In this document: piece after piece, positions 1 through 8,033 of the stretch
Layout of the letters: each line of letters opens with the position of its first letter
How positions within the stretch are numbered: position 1 is the first letter of the stretch
Assembly: GCA_965222445.1 (NCBI GenBank)
Contig: CBDCTY010000002.1
Span: 1,922,001 to 1,986,000 of the forward strand
DNA: 64,000 bases
Direction of reading: 5' to 3'
Origin: GCA-958296115 sp965222445
GTDB taxonomy: Bacteria > Chloroflexota > Dehalococcoidia > Lucifugimonadales > CAJWER01
The notes under the pieces: generated by a model
Told to the model about the DNA's origin: nothing
Database searches by the model: none
What the model saw: only the letters and a program-made list of their open reading frames with translations
Made by a program: the position numbers and the translations under genes

Positions 1-1
1 C

Positions 2-403
2 TCGCGCCACATAACCCGCTGCAAGTTCGCACGCGATGAGATCACCGGCGCCGTCTACGCCTTCGACGAGCAGGGCCCGTTCGAGGTGGACGAGGACGGA
101 GTCTCTCATTACATCTCCCCCGACCTCATTGTGGGGCACGGAAACGCCTACCAGACGTTCGACGACACCGACCTCGAGGACAGGCTCGCCCGCAAGAGGT
201 CTGGCATGAGATTGATCGTAGGGCCGCCCCACGAATCGCCCCGGGCCTCCACCAAAAACTCAAAACCGGAAACTGGAAACTCTCCCCAGCTCACCCCCAC
301 CGAGCGCAGGATCAGGGAAAAGCTCAAGGAGCACTGGTACGGACCGGACCCCTCGGCAGCGCCCCTGGACTCCATGCACCCCGGCCGCTCTCCCCCCTGG
401 TAA
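2..403 (+). CDS. Hypothetical protein, 5' end outside window
   Basis: The reading frame is open from base 2 and closes with TAA at 401-403, so only the last 133 codons of a longer gene are visible. The first in-window start codon (GTG at 86) is probably internal, because the frame is open and has protein-like codon use before it. The C-terminal third is rich in Pro, Ser and charged residues and ends in PGRSPPW. I recognise no family. Confidence 0.5.
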   Translation, partial: SRHITRCKFARDEITGAVYAFDEQGPFEVDEDGVSHYISPDLIVGHGNAYQTFDDTDLEDRLARKRSGMRLIVGPPHESPRASTKNSKPETGNSPQLTPTERRIREKLKEHWYGPDPSAAPLDSMHPGRSPPW

Positions 404-429
404 GAAGCCGGACATTACAACTCAATGTA

Positions 430-555
430 ATACCAATTCATTTTGAGCGCGCCGTAAAGCCGTCATTCCCGCGAAGAGCCTGCCCCGTACTCGATACGGG
501 GCGGGGACCCACTCCCTGGCCGCACATATACGGCGGCATCACGGTGACTTGGTAT
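430..555. repeat. MITE-like repeat, family A, copy 1
   Basis: A 126-bp unit is bounded by ATACCAA and its inverse TTGGTAT, with partial symmetry further in (TCA, then TGA). It encloses a palindromic segment around GCCCCGTACTCGATACGGGGC. A near-identical copy lies at 52684-52810. Flanking bases differ between the two copies, which fixes the ends. There is no coding capacity, so it behaves like a small non-autonomous mobile element. Confidence 0.75.
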
Positions 556-883
556 TACATGCATTGCCGAGGACGCTGCACGCAGTATGCGGACGGGTCG
601 GGCGGGTCGGCGCCGGGCACGTGCTGTCGGCATCCGAAGGGGAAAATTTCGAGGACAAGCTGGCGTACATGGGGGAGACGCCGGAGATACAGGACGGTCG
701 GGAGATATCGTTCCGCCTGCTGCCACCAGAAGTACCACGGCGTGGACATCGTTACCGTGCGCGTCGAGGGCACGCGTTAGTTACGCCCCTGCCGCGCCAG
801 GACCCGAACCTCCACAGGCGATGGGCCGCATTGTGTGGGCCGCAGGCCTACGAAGCCAGAAAGCTCGTTCGGGTCCTGGAGAC
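556..883. other. Intergenic region without a convincing gene
   Basis: Several short overlapping frames are open here in all three plus-strand phases. None has a clear ribosome binding site or a recognisable product. A frame closing at 778-780 (ending VDIVTVRVEGTR) may be the tail of a decayed gene. Beyond that I see nothing that can be named. Confidence 0.3.
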
Positions 884-1039
884 TATCTCAAAATCATCTG
901 TATTGGCGGAAAACTGCCCTTCGACCCTTCGACAAGCTCAGGGGAGCCAGGCTCAGGGCGAACGATTCTTGTATAGTCCCGTTCGTGCTGAGCCCTTCGA
1001 TAACCTCAGGACAGGCCTTGTCGAAGCACCTTTGAGATA
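884..1039. repeat. MITE-like repeat, family B, copy 1
   Basis: A 156-bp element is bounded by perfect 9-bp inverted repeats, TATCTCAAA and TTTGAGATA. Inside are the motifs CCTTCGACAAGCTCAGG and, inverted, CCTTGTCGAAG. A close relative with degraded ends lies at 5633-5795. Short pieces of the same motif occur elsewhere in the window, including inside selB and nuoM. Confidence 0.7.
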
Positions 1040-1044
1040 ACTAC

Positions 1045-2052
1045 CTAGGACCTGTTCAGCCTGGTCACCCGGCCCCCGATGAGCCATTCAGCCACGTACA
1101 GGTTGCCATTGGCGTCCACGGCCAACCCGTGAGGGCTGTTGAACTTGCCGGTCTCCAGGAGGCTGGTGGGTACTGTCTGCCCCTCATCGCCAGTATTGTT
1201 GGGCCAGCCCTCTACCTCGCACACCTGCGCGTTATCTCCGAGGTACGTGAGCAGCTCGTCGTTCAGATCGGTGACAGCCAGGCGCGCGCGAAGCTCGGCG
1301 ATTACCATCAGATCGCCGTATGTCACGAAACCGCTTGGCGTGGTCAGGAAATCGGAGCCGAAGGACCGCTTGAATCCGCCCTCCATGTCGTAGACCTGAA
1401 CACGGGCGTTGGCCCGATCTGCGACGTAGAGCTCCGGTTCGGGCTTGCGCCGATCGATGAAGATGCCGTGAGGGCAATTGTACGCTCCGGCGCCCTCCTC
1501 GCCATTGATGCTGCCGACGTACTCGCCGTCCCTCGTGAACCTGTGTACGTAGCTGGCGCCGTACCCATCGCCCACCCAGACGTCGCCGTTGCCACCGAAT
1601 CGCTCCTCGTTTACCGCGACAGCCGTGGGGGAGTAGCGTGTGCCTTCGTAGACTGGATGGGGGGGCGTCTCCAGCCTCATGACCAGCTCGCCATCCAGTG
1701 TGGTCTTGATCACCTGACCGGACGCATCAGCTGCGCCCGGAGCATAGTCGTAGTCGTGACTGTGACTCCTCTTGGAGCCGTTGTCTGCTATCCACAGGAA
1801 CTCGACTCCGCCCTCGTTGACCAGAGTCATCCCATGTGCGTCCGCAAAGTCGCCCCGCCACTCGGATATCAGGTTCCCGTCCCCGTCGAAGGTCATAACT
1901 ACTGGGTCGCCCGGGTGGCAGGTTACGACGTTTCCCGACTCTGTGACCACGATGCCCGGATGCGCCCAGCCCATGCGGGAGCTATCGCTTTCGGGAATCT
2001 TGGCCCAGTTGTCGATCCAGTCGTATGAGTTCTCTTCGCTCCCTACTCGCAT
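1045..2052 (-). CDS. NHL-repeat six-bladed beta-propeller protein
   Basis: The start is placed at ATG 2052 because AGGAG lies about 9 nt upstream; the frame is open to 2139, which would add 29 residues without such a site. The 335-aa product repeats the NHL/peptidyl-glycine-lyase-like blade pattern: HPGIVVTESGNVV, HGMTLV, YSPTAVAVNE, CPHGIFIDRR and FNSPHGLAVDANGNLYVAEW. There is no signal peptide, so it is probably cytoplasmic. The last blade carries the classic NHL consensus. Substrate or partner is unknown. It is followed at its 3' side by repeat B and is transcribed toward it. It could equally be described as an SMP-30/gluconolactonase-like propeller. Confidence 0.75.
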   Translation of the reverse strand: MRVGSEENSYDWIDNWAKIPESDSSRMGWAHPGIVVTESGNVVTCHPGDPVVMTFDGDGNLISEWRGDFADAHGMTLVNEGGVEFLWIADNGSKRSHSHDYDYAPGAADASGQVIKTTLDGELVMRLETPPHPVYEGTRYSPTAVAVNEERFGGNGDVWVGDGYGASYVHRFTRDGEYVGSINGEEGAGAYNCPHGIFIDRRKPEPELYVADRANARVQVYDMEGGFKRSFGSDFLTTPSGFVTYGDLMVIAELRARLAVTDLNDELLTYLGDNAQVCEVEGWPNNTGDEGQTVPTSLLETGKFNSPHGLAVDANGNLYVAEWLIGGRVTRLNRS

Positions 2053-2380
2053 GAGACAATCTCCTGTACTCGCTCCTCCCCTTGTTGGCCTCACAGGGGT
2101 AGGTATCTTAGCACCGGTCCAAACTTGGAGCGCGCACAACCGTGCCCGCCCATGTGTGCCGGGAACGCCGCTTGACTGTCCCTGGCAGCCCCCGATGGGG
2201 CGCAGAGGCGCCGCAGCCTAAGAGGATGTTTCCGAAGCCCCTTCTCCCCTGGTGGGAGAAGGTTAGGATGAGGGGCACTTGCTCCTACACATTCACCCTC
2301 ACCTCAATTCTCTCCCATCGAGGGAGGGGAGGCCCTAACCTTTGGGAACGCCCTCAAAGGAGAGCAGGCGCGCGTTCCTG
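2053..2380. repeat. Intergenic gap with MITE-like repeat, family C
   Basis: Bases about 2228-2345 hold TTTCCGAAG, a TTCTCCCCTGGTGGGAGAA hairpin, GGTTAGGATGAGGGG, and TCTCCCATCGAGGGAGGGG, then CTTTGGGAACGCCCT. This is a diverged copy of the element whose ends are well preserved at 60723-60861. Nothing else is visible in the gap. Confidence 0.55.
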
Positions 2381-3532
2381 CTATGGATTCAGGATGACCT
2401 TGGTGTACCCGTCGATACGCTTATCGAACTTGTCATAGGCATCGACGGCGGCGTCCAGCGGCACCTCGTGGGACACCACGAAACTGGGAGTGGCCTTCCC
2501 GGAGATAATCATGTCGCGCAAATAGGCGTTGTACCGCTTCACGTTGCACTGGCCGGTGCCCAACTTCAGGCCCTTCTCGAACAGCCTGCCGAAATTGATG
2601 GACAGAGCGCCGCGCTTGGCGCCCTCGTCCACGCCGCCCGGGTCCGAAGGTACGTACAGCCCTGGGATACCCATGATCCCGGTGGGATTGATCAGGTCGA
2701 TCATCTGATTCAGGACCACGTTGGGAACCTCGTCCTGCTCACCCCCGGCGGCGGACGACCCTTCGGCAGCGGCCTGGTAGCCCACAGCGTCGACCGTCTT
2801 GTCCACGCCGTCGCCCCCGCGCAGGTCCCTGATCTGTTGCACCGGATCGCCGTCATCGAAGTTGATGGCGACAGCGCCAATCTCGCTGGCCTTATCCAGG
2901 CGCTCCTGCACGTGATCTATGGAGTAGACCTCCGCCACTCCCCTGATGATGCAGCTGTAGGTGGCCATCAGACCGACGGGGCCCGCGCCCCACACGGCGA
3001 CACTCTCACCGGGGCTGACGTCGGCAAGCTCCGTGCCATGGTAGCCAGTGGGGAATATGTCCGCCAGCAGCGCGAAATCCGACTCGAATTCATCCCCGGC
3101 TGGGAGAGGGAGACAGTTGAAATCCGCATGGGGCACCTGCAGGTATTCGGCCTGACCGCCGCGCCATGGCCCCATAGCGACGTACCCATACGCGCCGCCT
3201 GCGAATCCGGGGTTGACCGTGACGCAGAAGCCCGTGAACCCACGCTGGCAGTTTTTGCAGAAGCCGCATCCAACGTTGAACGGCATCACGACCCTGTCGC
3301 CTGCAGACAGCGATTTGACGGCGGACCCGACCTCTTCGACCACACCCATGTTCTCGTGGCCGAAAATGATGCCCGGTTCGGCGGCGGTTCGACCCTCATA
3401 CATGTGCAGGTCAGAGCCGCAGATGCAACTGGAGGTGATCTTGACGATCACATCGTTCGGGTGCTGCAGCTCGGGGTCGGGGACTTCCTCTACAGATACA
3501 CTGAACGGTCCCTGGTATACGACAGCTTTCAT
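2381..3532 (-). CDS. Zinc-dependent dehydrogenase, glutathione-independent formaldehyde dehydrogenase type
   Basis: This 383-aa medium-chain dehydrogenase oxidises an alcohol or aldehyde with NAD+. The N-terminal GroES-like domain carries the catalytic-zinc ligands (Cys38 in CICGSD, His59-Glu60 in GHEN) and four structural-zinc cysteines (89, 92, 95, 103). The Rossmann motif GAGPVG is at 182-187. The start MKAVVYQGPF, the insert around residues 255-310 and the length fit the glutathione-independent formaldehyde dehydrogenase (FdhA) branch rather than plain threonine or alcohol dehydrogenases. The exact substrate cannot be read from sequence. The gene stands alone, flanked by repeat-rich DNA on both sides. 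Confidence 0.85.
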   Translation of the reverse strand: MKAVVYQGPFSVSVEEVPDPELQHPNDVIVKITSSCICGSDLHMYEGRTAAEPGIIFGHENMGVVEEVGSAVKSLSAGDRVVMPFNVGCGFCKNCQRGFTGFCVTVNPGFAGGAYGYVAMGPWRGGQAEYLQVPHADFNCLPLPAGDEFESDFALLADIFPTGYHGTELADVSPGESVAVWGAGPVGLMATYSCIIRGVAEVYSIDHVQERLDKASEIGAVAINFDDGDPVQQIRDLRGGDGVDKTVDAVGYQAAAEGSSAAGGEQDEVPNVVLNQMIDLINPTGIMGIPGLYVPSDPGGVDEGAKRGALSINFGRLFEKGLKLGTGQCNVKRYNAYLRDMIISGKATPSFVVSHEVPLDAAVDAYDKFDKRIDGYTKVILNP

Positions 3533-4072
3533 GGAAACCCCTCCTTCGCCCGTTTGGACTACTAGCGCTACGCGGCCAGTCCCTTGAATCGCAGCAAAGT
3601 ATATCAGGGTGACGTAAGTCTGTCTAAGACGCCGTTTCCGAAGTTGCTTCTCCCCTGGTGGGGACCTTGCATAACCCCGTCATCCGGTAAAAGCCTGCCC
3701 CGTACTCGATACGGGGCCGGAATCCAGGCCCCGCCTGAACATGGGAGCCAGCTTGCAGATACCGGCCCTTTCACCCTCAGTCCTCTCCCGTCGAGGGCGA
3801 GGGAAAACACCCTCTAAGACGCCGACAGCTGTCCAAATGACGCCATATATAGCTATGGGTCCTGATGCGGTTGTCGGCCTGTCCGTACTGCTTCGCCAGT
3901 ACCCGAATCTCCCCAGGCCAATGGCCGCCTTGGGTAGACAAGCGAGCCGGCTTGGTGCACCGCGCCAGAGGCCTCGTTCGGCGGAATTGGTGATTTACGT
4001 TGCCGACAATGCGACAATAGTGGGCAACATCTACCCAGATGATTCAATCCTGACCCTGACGAGGAGGCCCCT
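3533..4072. repeat. Intergenic gap: family C element with a nested palindrome
   Basis: About 3632-3820 looks like a family C repeat (TTTCCGAAG, TTCTCCCCTGG ... TCCTCTCCCGTCGAGGG). It is interrupted by a palindromic unit (3678-3730, GCCTGCCCCGTACTCGATACGGGGC followed by GGAATCCAGG), so one repeat appears to have landed inside another. The rest, 3821-4072, shows no gene; it must contain the promoter for the carbonic anhydrase, but I cannot place it. Confidence 0.5.
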
Positions 4073-4570
4073 GTGACAACGACTGAAGAAGTGCTGGAGA
4101 GGAACGCTAGCTACGCGGAGAGCTTCGACAAAGGCAGCCTGCCCATGCCGCCGGCTCGCGGCCTGGCGGTTGTGGCCTGCATGGACGCTCGTCTCGATAC
4201 CCACAAATTGTTGGGTCTCGACGAAGGCGACGCGCACGTGATACGCAATGCGGGCGGCGTGATCAGCGACGACGTGGTACGCTCGCTCGTGATTTCCCAG
4301 CGCCTACTGGGCACCCGCGAGATAGTGCTAATCCACCACACGGACTGCGGCATGCTGACCTTCCGGGACGACGCAGTCAAAGACGCTATCGAGGCCGATA
4401 CCGGGCTTCGGCCGGCGTTCGCGTTGGAAGCGTTCGGAGACCTGGAACAGGATGTGCGGCAATCCCTTTCCCGCATCCAGGCCAACCCCTTCATCCCCCT
4501 TAAGGACCAGGTGCGCGGCTTCATATACGATTGCGCCACCGGCCGGCTCAACGAGGTCACTCCCGCCTAG
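4073..4570 (+). CDS. Beta-class carbonic anhydrase
   Basis: The enzyme interconverts CO2 and bicarbonate. The 165-aa protein has the beta-class zinc site: Cys36-Met-Asp38-Ala-Arg40 (CMDAR) and His89-x2-Cys92 (HHTDCG). These supply the Cys2-His ligands and the Asp-Arg dyad. It is short and compact, like the mycobacterial Rv1284-type enzymes, and lacks plant-type N-terminal extensions. The start is GTG, preceded by GAGGAGG. It is monocistronic: the next gene is 213 bp away with its own ribosome binding site. Confidence 0.92.
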   Translation: MTTTEEVLERNASYAESFDKGSLPMPPARGLAVVACMDARLDTHKLLGLDEGDAHVIRNAGGVISDDVVRSLVISQRLLGTREIVLIHHTDCGMLTFRDDAVKDAIEADTGLRPAFALEAFGDLEQDVRQSLSRIQANPFIPLKDQVRGFIYDCATGRLNEVTPA

Positions 4571-4783
4571 TCCCTGCGGCACGGCATGCCCCCGCCCTGG
4601 CCCTTTGGATTCCCCGCGTCGGGCACGGGGCGGGCTCTGCCTGCGCAGCACCGACGGAGTGGGGTGACGCTGTGCATCTCGCACCTCCGGCTTGGCCCAG
4701 GTCCCCGATGCCGCTCTCGGGGAGTCGTATGCAATACGGCCCAGGGGATCGTTGACGACCGACTCCGAAAGGAGGTGTGACCA

Positions 4784-5590
4784 ATGACTGAATCCAGCTA
4801 CACGATGGGCTACAGCGAAGAGTTCAGGCAGCTGCTGGACCGGCGCAGCGCCCAGACCCACGCCGCACACCTTCTGCCACATCTCGAATCTGGCCAGCGC
4901 GTCCTCGATTTCGGCTGCGGACCGGGGACCATCTCGGTAGGTCTGGCCACTGCGGTAGACCCGGGGGAGCTCCACGGCATCGACATGGAGGAGTCGCAGA
5001 TCGACCTAGCCCGAGCCGCCGCCAAGGCTGGCGGACACGACAACACGACGTTCCACGTTGGCGACGTCACCGCTCTCCCCTTCGAGGACGGCTACTTCGA
5101 TGTCGCCCATTGCCATGCCGTGCTCATGCACGTCCCGGATACCCAGGCCACCTTGGCCGAGGTGATGCGGGTATTGAAGCCCGGCGGCATCATCTCCAGC
5201 CGTGAGTTTATCGTCGCATCTTCGTTTCTGGAGCCGGGCGCGGATGAGACGCAGCCCGCATGGAACACGTTCGCAAACCTGTTATCCGCCAATGGCGGCC
5301 ATCCCAACATGGGCAGAGAGCTGAAGAACGCGTTCCTGGACGCCGGATTCTCTGAGGTTCGGGCGACCGCCTCTTTCGATTTCTTCAGTTCCGCTCCGGA
5401 TGTCGCCTTCCTGCACGCCTTCATCATGGACTGGTTCTACAAGCCGGAGATCATAGGAGCGGCGACGAAGTACGGTCTGGCCACCCAGGAGCAGTTCGCC
5501 GAATGGAAGCAGGGCTTCGACGAGTGGAAGAGCCAAGTCGGGGCCGTCGGGGGCCTGGCCTTTGGCGAGGCAATAGCCCGCAAACCCTGA
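4784..5590 (+). CDS. Class I SAM-dependent methyltransferase
   Basis: This 268-aa Rossmann-fold methyltransferase has motif I VLDFGCGPGT at 40-49, the acidic residue of motif II in HGIDME, the DVTALPFEDGYFDVAHC segment, and the post-I motif RVLKPGG. This is the UbiE/Methyltransf_11 arrangement, used on many small molecules; the acceptor is not deducible. A strong AAGGAGGTG lies just before the ATG. It ends shortly before a family B repeat, which isolates it from the next gene. Confidence 0.85.
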   Translation: MTESSYTMGYSEEFRQLLDRRSAQTHAAHLLPHLESGQRVLDFGCGPGTISVGLATAVDPGELHGIDMEESQIDLARAAAKAGGHDNTTFHVGDVTALPFEDGYFDVAHCHAVLMHVPDTQATLAEVMRVLKPGGIISSREFIVASSFLEPGADETQPAWNTFANLLSANGGHPNMGRELKNAFLDAGFSEVRATASFDFFSSAPDVAFLHAFIMDWFYKPEIIGAATKYGLATQEQFAEWKQGFDEWKSQVGAVGGLAFGEAIARKP

Positions 5591-5909
5591 CCTCGCACAT
5601 GCGTGAAGCCGCCGGCTGGGAATCCGCCCTACGACCGTCTCAGGACCATCTGCCTTGGTGGAGAACTGCCCTTCGACCCTTCGACAAGCTCAGGGGAGCC
5701 AGGCTCAGGGCGAACGATCTTTGTATAGCCCCGTTCGTGCTGAGCCCTTCGATAACCTCAGGACAGGCCTTGTCGAAGCACTCTTTCGAGATGCTTTCCG
5801 AAGCTGGAGTCCGCGTTCCAGCTTCCGCATGTATAATAGCCGCCGTTGTCCGGGCGGCCCGCGGCGAGGGTGAGCTGGCTGCCTACTCTTTGACTCACAG
5901 GTAAGGCCG
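5591..5909. repeat. Intergenic gap: MITE-like repeat, family B, copy 2
   Basis: Bases 5633-5795 repeat the element at 884-1039 almost base for base in the centre, with degraded termini (GTCTCAGGA versus TATCTCAAA). Downstream, TATAAT at 5832-5837 is a plausible -10 box for the exchanger gene that starts at 5910. No open frame here is supported. Confidence 0.65.
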
Positions 5910-6923
5910 ATGGCACTGCTCTGGCTCCAGCTTGGCGCGACTGCTGCGGTCATACTTATGGCGTCGCAGTTCCTGGCGCGCTCCGCCGACACCGTGGCGG
6001 AGAAGACGGGGCTCGGGCGCTCGTTCATCGGCGTGGTGATGCTGGCGACCGCCACGTCGCTCCCCGAGATGGGGACCGGCATAAGCGCCATCGCACTCGT
6101 CGACGCGCCTGACCTTGCCGCCGGGGACGCCTTCGGCAGCAACCTCTTCAACCTCATGATCATAGGGCTGGCCGACCTCTACTGGCGCAACGGACCGGTG
6201 CTGACCACCGTCAAGTTCACCTCCGTCGTAGTAGGCGCGCTGGGCGTTGGGCTGATAGCCTTGGCCGTCGGAGCAATCTACGTTCACAGCCCGACAGACG
6301 TCATCTCTGACTGGTACATAAGCCCCGTGTCCGTCCTGCTGATTGTGGGCTTTTTCGCCGCAATGCTGCTGGTATACCGGCACGAGAAGGGAGCCGCGCC
6401 GTCCGAGGAGCCCGAGGAGGAACCCCAGGCCAAATACGCCGATCAGAGCTTGTCCAGGGCGCTGTTCGTCTACTTCGGGGCCGCGGCGGTCGTAGTGGCA
6501 GCGGCCGTGTGGCTGGCGATGACGGGCGACCATCTGGCGGAGGAGATGGGCTGGGAGGCGAGCTTCATGGGGACGCAGTTCCTGGCTATGAGCACGTCTC
6601 TGCCGGAGATCGCCACTTCGTTCGCCGCCCTCCGTCTCAACGCGCCGGACCTCGCCATAACGAACGTGTTGGGCAGCAACATGTTCAACATGGGGTTCGT
6701 TCTGTTCGTCGACGACCTGGTCTACTCGCAGGGCGTCGTATGGAGCAACGTGTCGGATGTCCATATCCTGACCGGCCTGATCGCCGTGCTAATGACGGCC
6801 ATCGTAATTATCGGCGTACTGACGCGGCCAAGGAAGAGACTGGGCAGAGTGTGGACGCCTGAGGGTGGCATGCTCGTGGCTGCCTACCTAGGCGCAAGCG
6901 TACTGGTCTTCGCCCTGGCATAG
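5910..6923 (+). CDS. Sodium/calcium exchanger family (CaCA) membrane protein
   Basis: This is a 337-aa integral membrane antiporter with the internal duplication of the CaCA superfamily. The first half carries GVVMLATATSLPEMGTGISA and GDAFGSNLFNLMI; the second carries FMGTQFLAMSTSLPEIATS and NVLGSNMFNMGFV. These alpha-repeat motifs hold the ion-binding Glu/Ser/Thr/Asn residues. About ten hydrophobic segments are present, with a charged cytoplasmic loop (about 150-175, EEPEEEPQAK) between halves. It probably exports Ca2+ or exchanges another cation; direction and ion are inferred from the family only. The frame opens with ATG after GTAAGGCCG. Confidence 0.88.
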   Translation: MALLWLQLGATAAVILMASQFLARSADTVAEKTGLGRSFIGVVMLATATSLPEMGTGISAIALVDAPDLAAGDAFGSNLFNLMIIGLADLYWRNGPVLTTVKFTSVVVGALGVGLIALAVGAIYVHSPTDVISDWYISPVSVLLIVGFFAAMLLVYRHEKGAAPSEEPEEEPQAKYADQSLSRALFVYFGAAAVVVAAAVWLAMTGDHLAEEMGWEASFMGTQFLAMSTSLPEIATSFAALRLNAPDLAITNVLGSNMFNMGFVLFVDDLVYSQGVVWSNVSDVHILTGLIAVLMTAIVIIGVLTRPRKRLGRVWTPEGGMLVAAYLGASVLVFALA

Positions 6924-6998
6924 CTGGCGACGAGAGCCTAGATTACGCGGAAAGGGACTCGCGCCATCCAGGTCGGCGGTGCGCCGTAGGCTTCCCCC

Positions 6999-8033
6999 TC
7001 AGATCCTGCGTCTGGAGATTAGGGGAACGAGCTCCGCGAGGGAATCGCGTTCCTTTGTCGGCGGGATGGGGTCGAGCGCCTGGAGGGCCTTCCGGCTGAA
7101 GTCATCGGCGACGACGTAGGCCTCCTCGACTATGTCCGGCTGCCGGATGAACTCGACGGCCTCCTGGAGGAGCTCGCCGTCGTCTGGCCGTTCGCAGTAT
7201 TCCGCTACGGGGTTCCCGTTCCGCCGACGCTCCAGGGCGATTATGGTTGGCAGCGTCATCACCCCGTGGGCGAGGTCGCTCCCTACGGGCTTGCCGATCT
7301 CCTCGCTCGTACCCTGGAAGTCCAAAATATCATCGGCGATCTGGAACGCCATGCCGAGGTTGTACCCGTAGTCGCGCAGGGCGCTGACGGGACCATCCTG
7401 GGCGCCGCTCACCACTGCGCCCGACTGGCTCGCGGTCGTGAACAGGGTGGCCGTCTTCATGTATATGCGTCCGAAGTACTCCTCGCGCGTCACCGAAGCG
7501 TCGTACGCCTTCGCCATCTGAATGAGCTCCCCGCTCGACAGCTCCACGATGGTCTCGGCGAAACGGCGCATGGTGGGGATACTCTTGGTGTCGCATACGA
7601 ATGTCGCGGACGTCGCGAACATGAAGTCGCCGACCAGCACCGCGGCGCTCTTTCCCCACTTGCCGCTGATCGTCGCCCGGCCGCGGCGGAAGGCGGAGTT
7701 GTCGATCGTGTCGTCGTGGACCAGCGTCGCGATGTGGAGCATCTCCACGCCGGTAGCCATCAGCCTGGCCTTGCTGCCGTCGTTGGGGTGGAATCTCGAG
7801 GCGAGCAGGGTGATCGCGGGCCTGATGCGCTTGCCCGTAGTCGCCAGCACGTGCTCCAGCATCTCCATGATGAATGGCGGCTGCCCGTATGCTAGGGAGC
7901 GCAGCGTGTCCCCTACGTCGTCGAGATCTTCCCGAACGGGGGAGTAGACGTGCTGGAGCGCGCCGCTGAAGTCGGCTCCCGCGTCCTGCTTCACCGGGTC
8001 GGTCGTGGTAGTAGCTCCGGGAGTGGTCGCCAA
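6999..8033 (-). CDS. Trans-isoprenyl diphosphate (polyprenyl) synthase
   Basis: It condenses isopentenyl diphosphate with allylic diphosphates, feeding quinone or polyprenyl lipid synthesis. The 344-aa product has GKRIRP at 67-72, a first aspartate-rich motif DDTID (107-111) and a second DDILD (234-238), the metal sites of the family. An unusual Thr-rich start (ATTPGATTTT) precedes the fold. The TTG start follows the metG stop codon immediately (TAG TTG), so the two are very probably co-transcribed and translationally coupled. Chain length is not predictable with confidence. It is the second gene of the pair. Confidence 0.88.
   Translation of the reverse strand: MATTPGATTTTDPVKQDAGADFSGALQHVYSPVREDLDDVGDTLRSLAYGQPPFIMEMLEHVLATTGKRIRPAITLLASRFHPNDGSKARLMATGVEMLHIATLVHDDTIDNSAFRRGRATISGKWGKSAAVLVGDFMFATSATFVCDTKSIPTMRRFAETIVELSSGELIQMAKAYDASVTREEYFGRIYMKTATLFTTASQSGAVVSGAQDGPVSALRDYGYNLGMAFQIADDILDFQGTSEEIGKPVGSDLAHGVMTLPTIIALERRRNGNPVAEYCERPDDGELLQEAVEFIRQPDIVEEAYVVADDFSRKALQALDPIPPTKERDSLAELVPLISRRRI

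Noticed and set aside
549..1040. 163-codon frame upstream of the NHL gene
   Set aside because: It runs from the end of repeat A through repeat B, has no ribosome binding site, and its second half is repeat-derived.
2342..3565. 407-codon plus-strand frame opposite the dehydrogenase
   Set aside because: It is antisense to a protein with intact zinc and NAD motifs.
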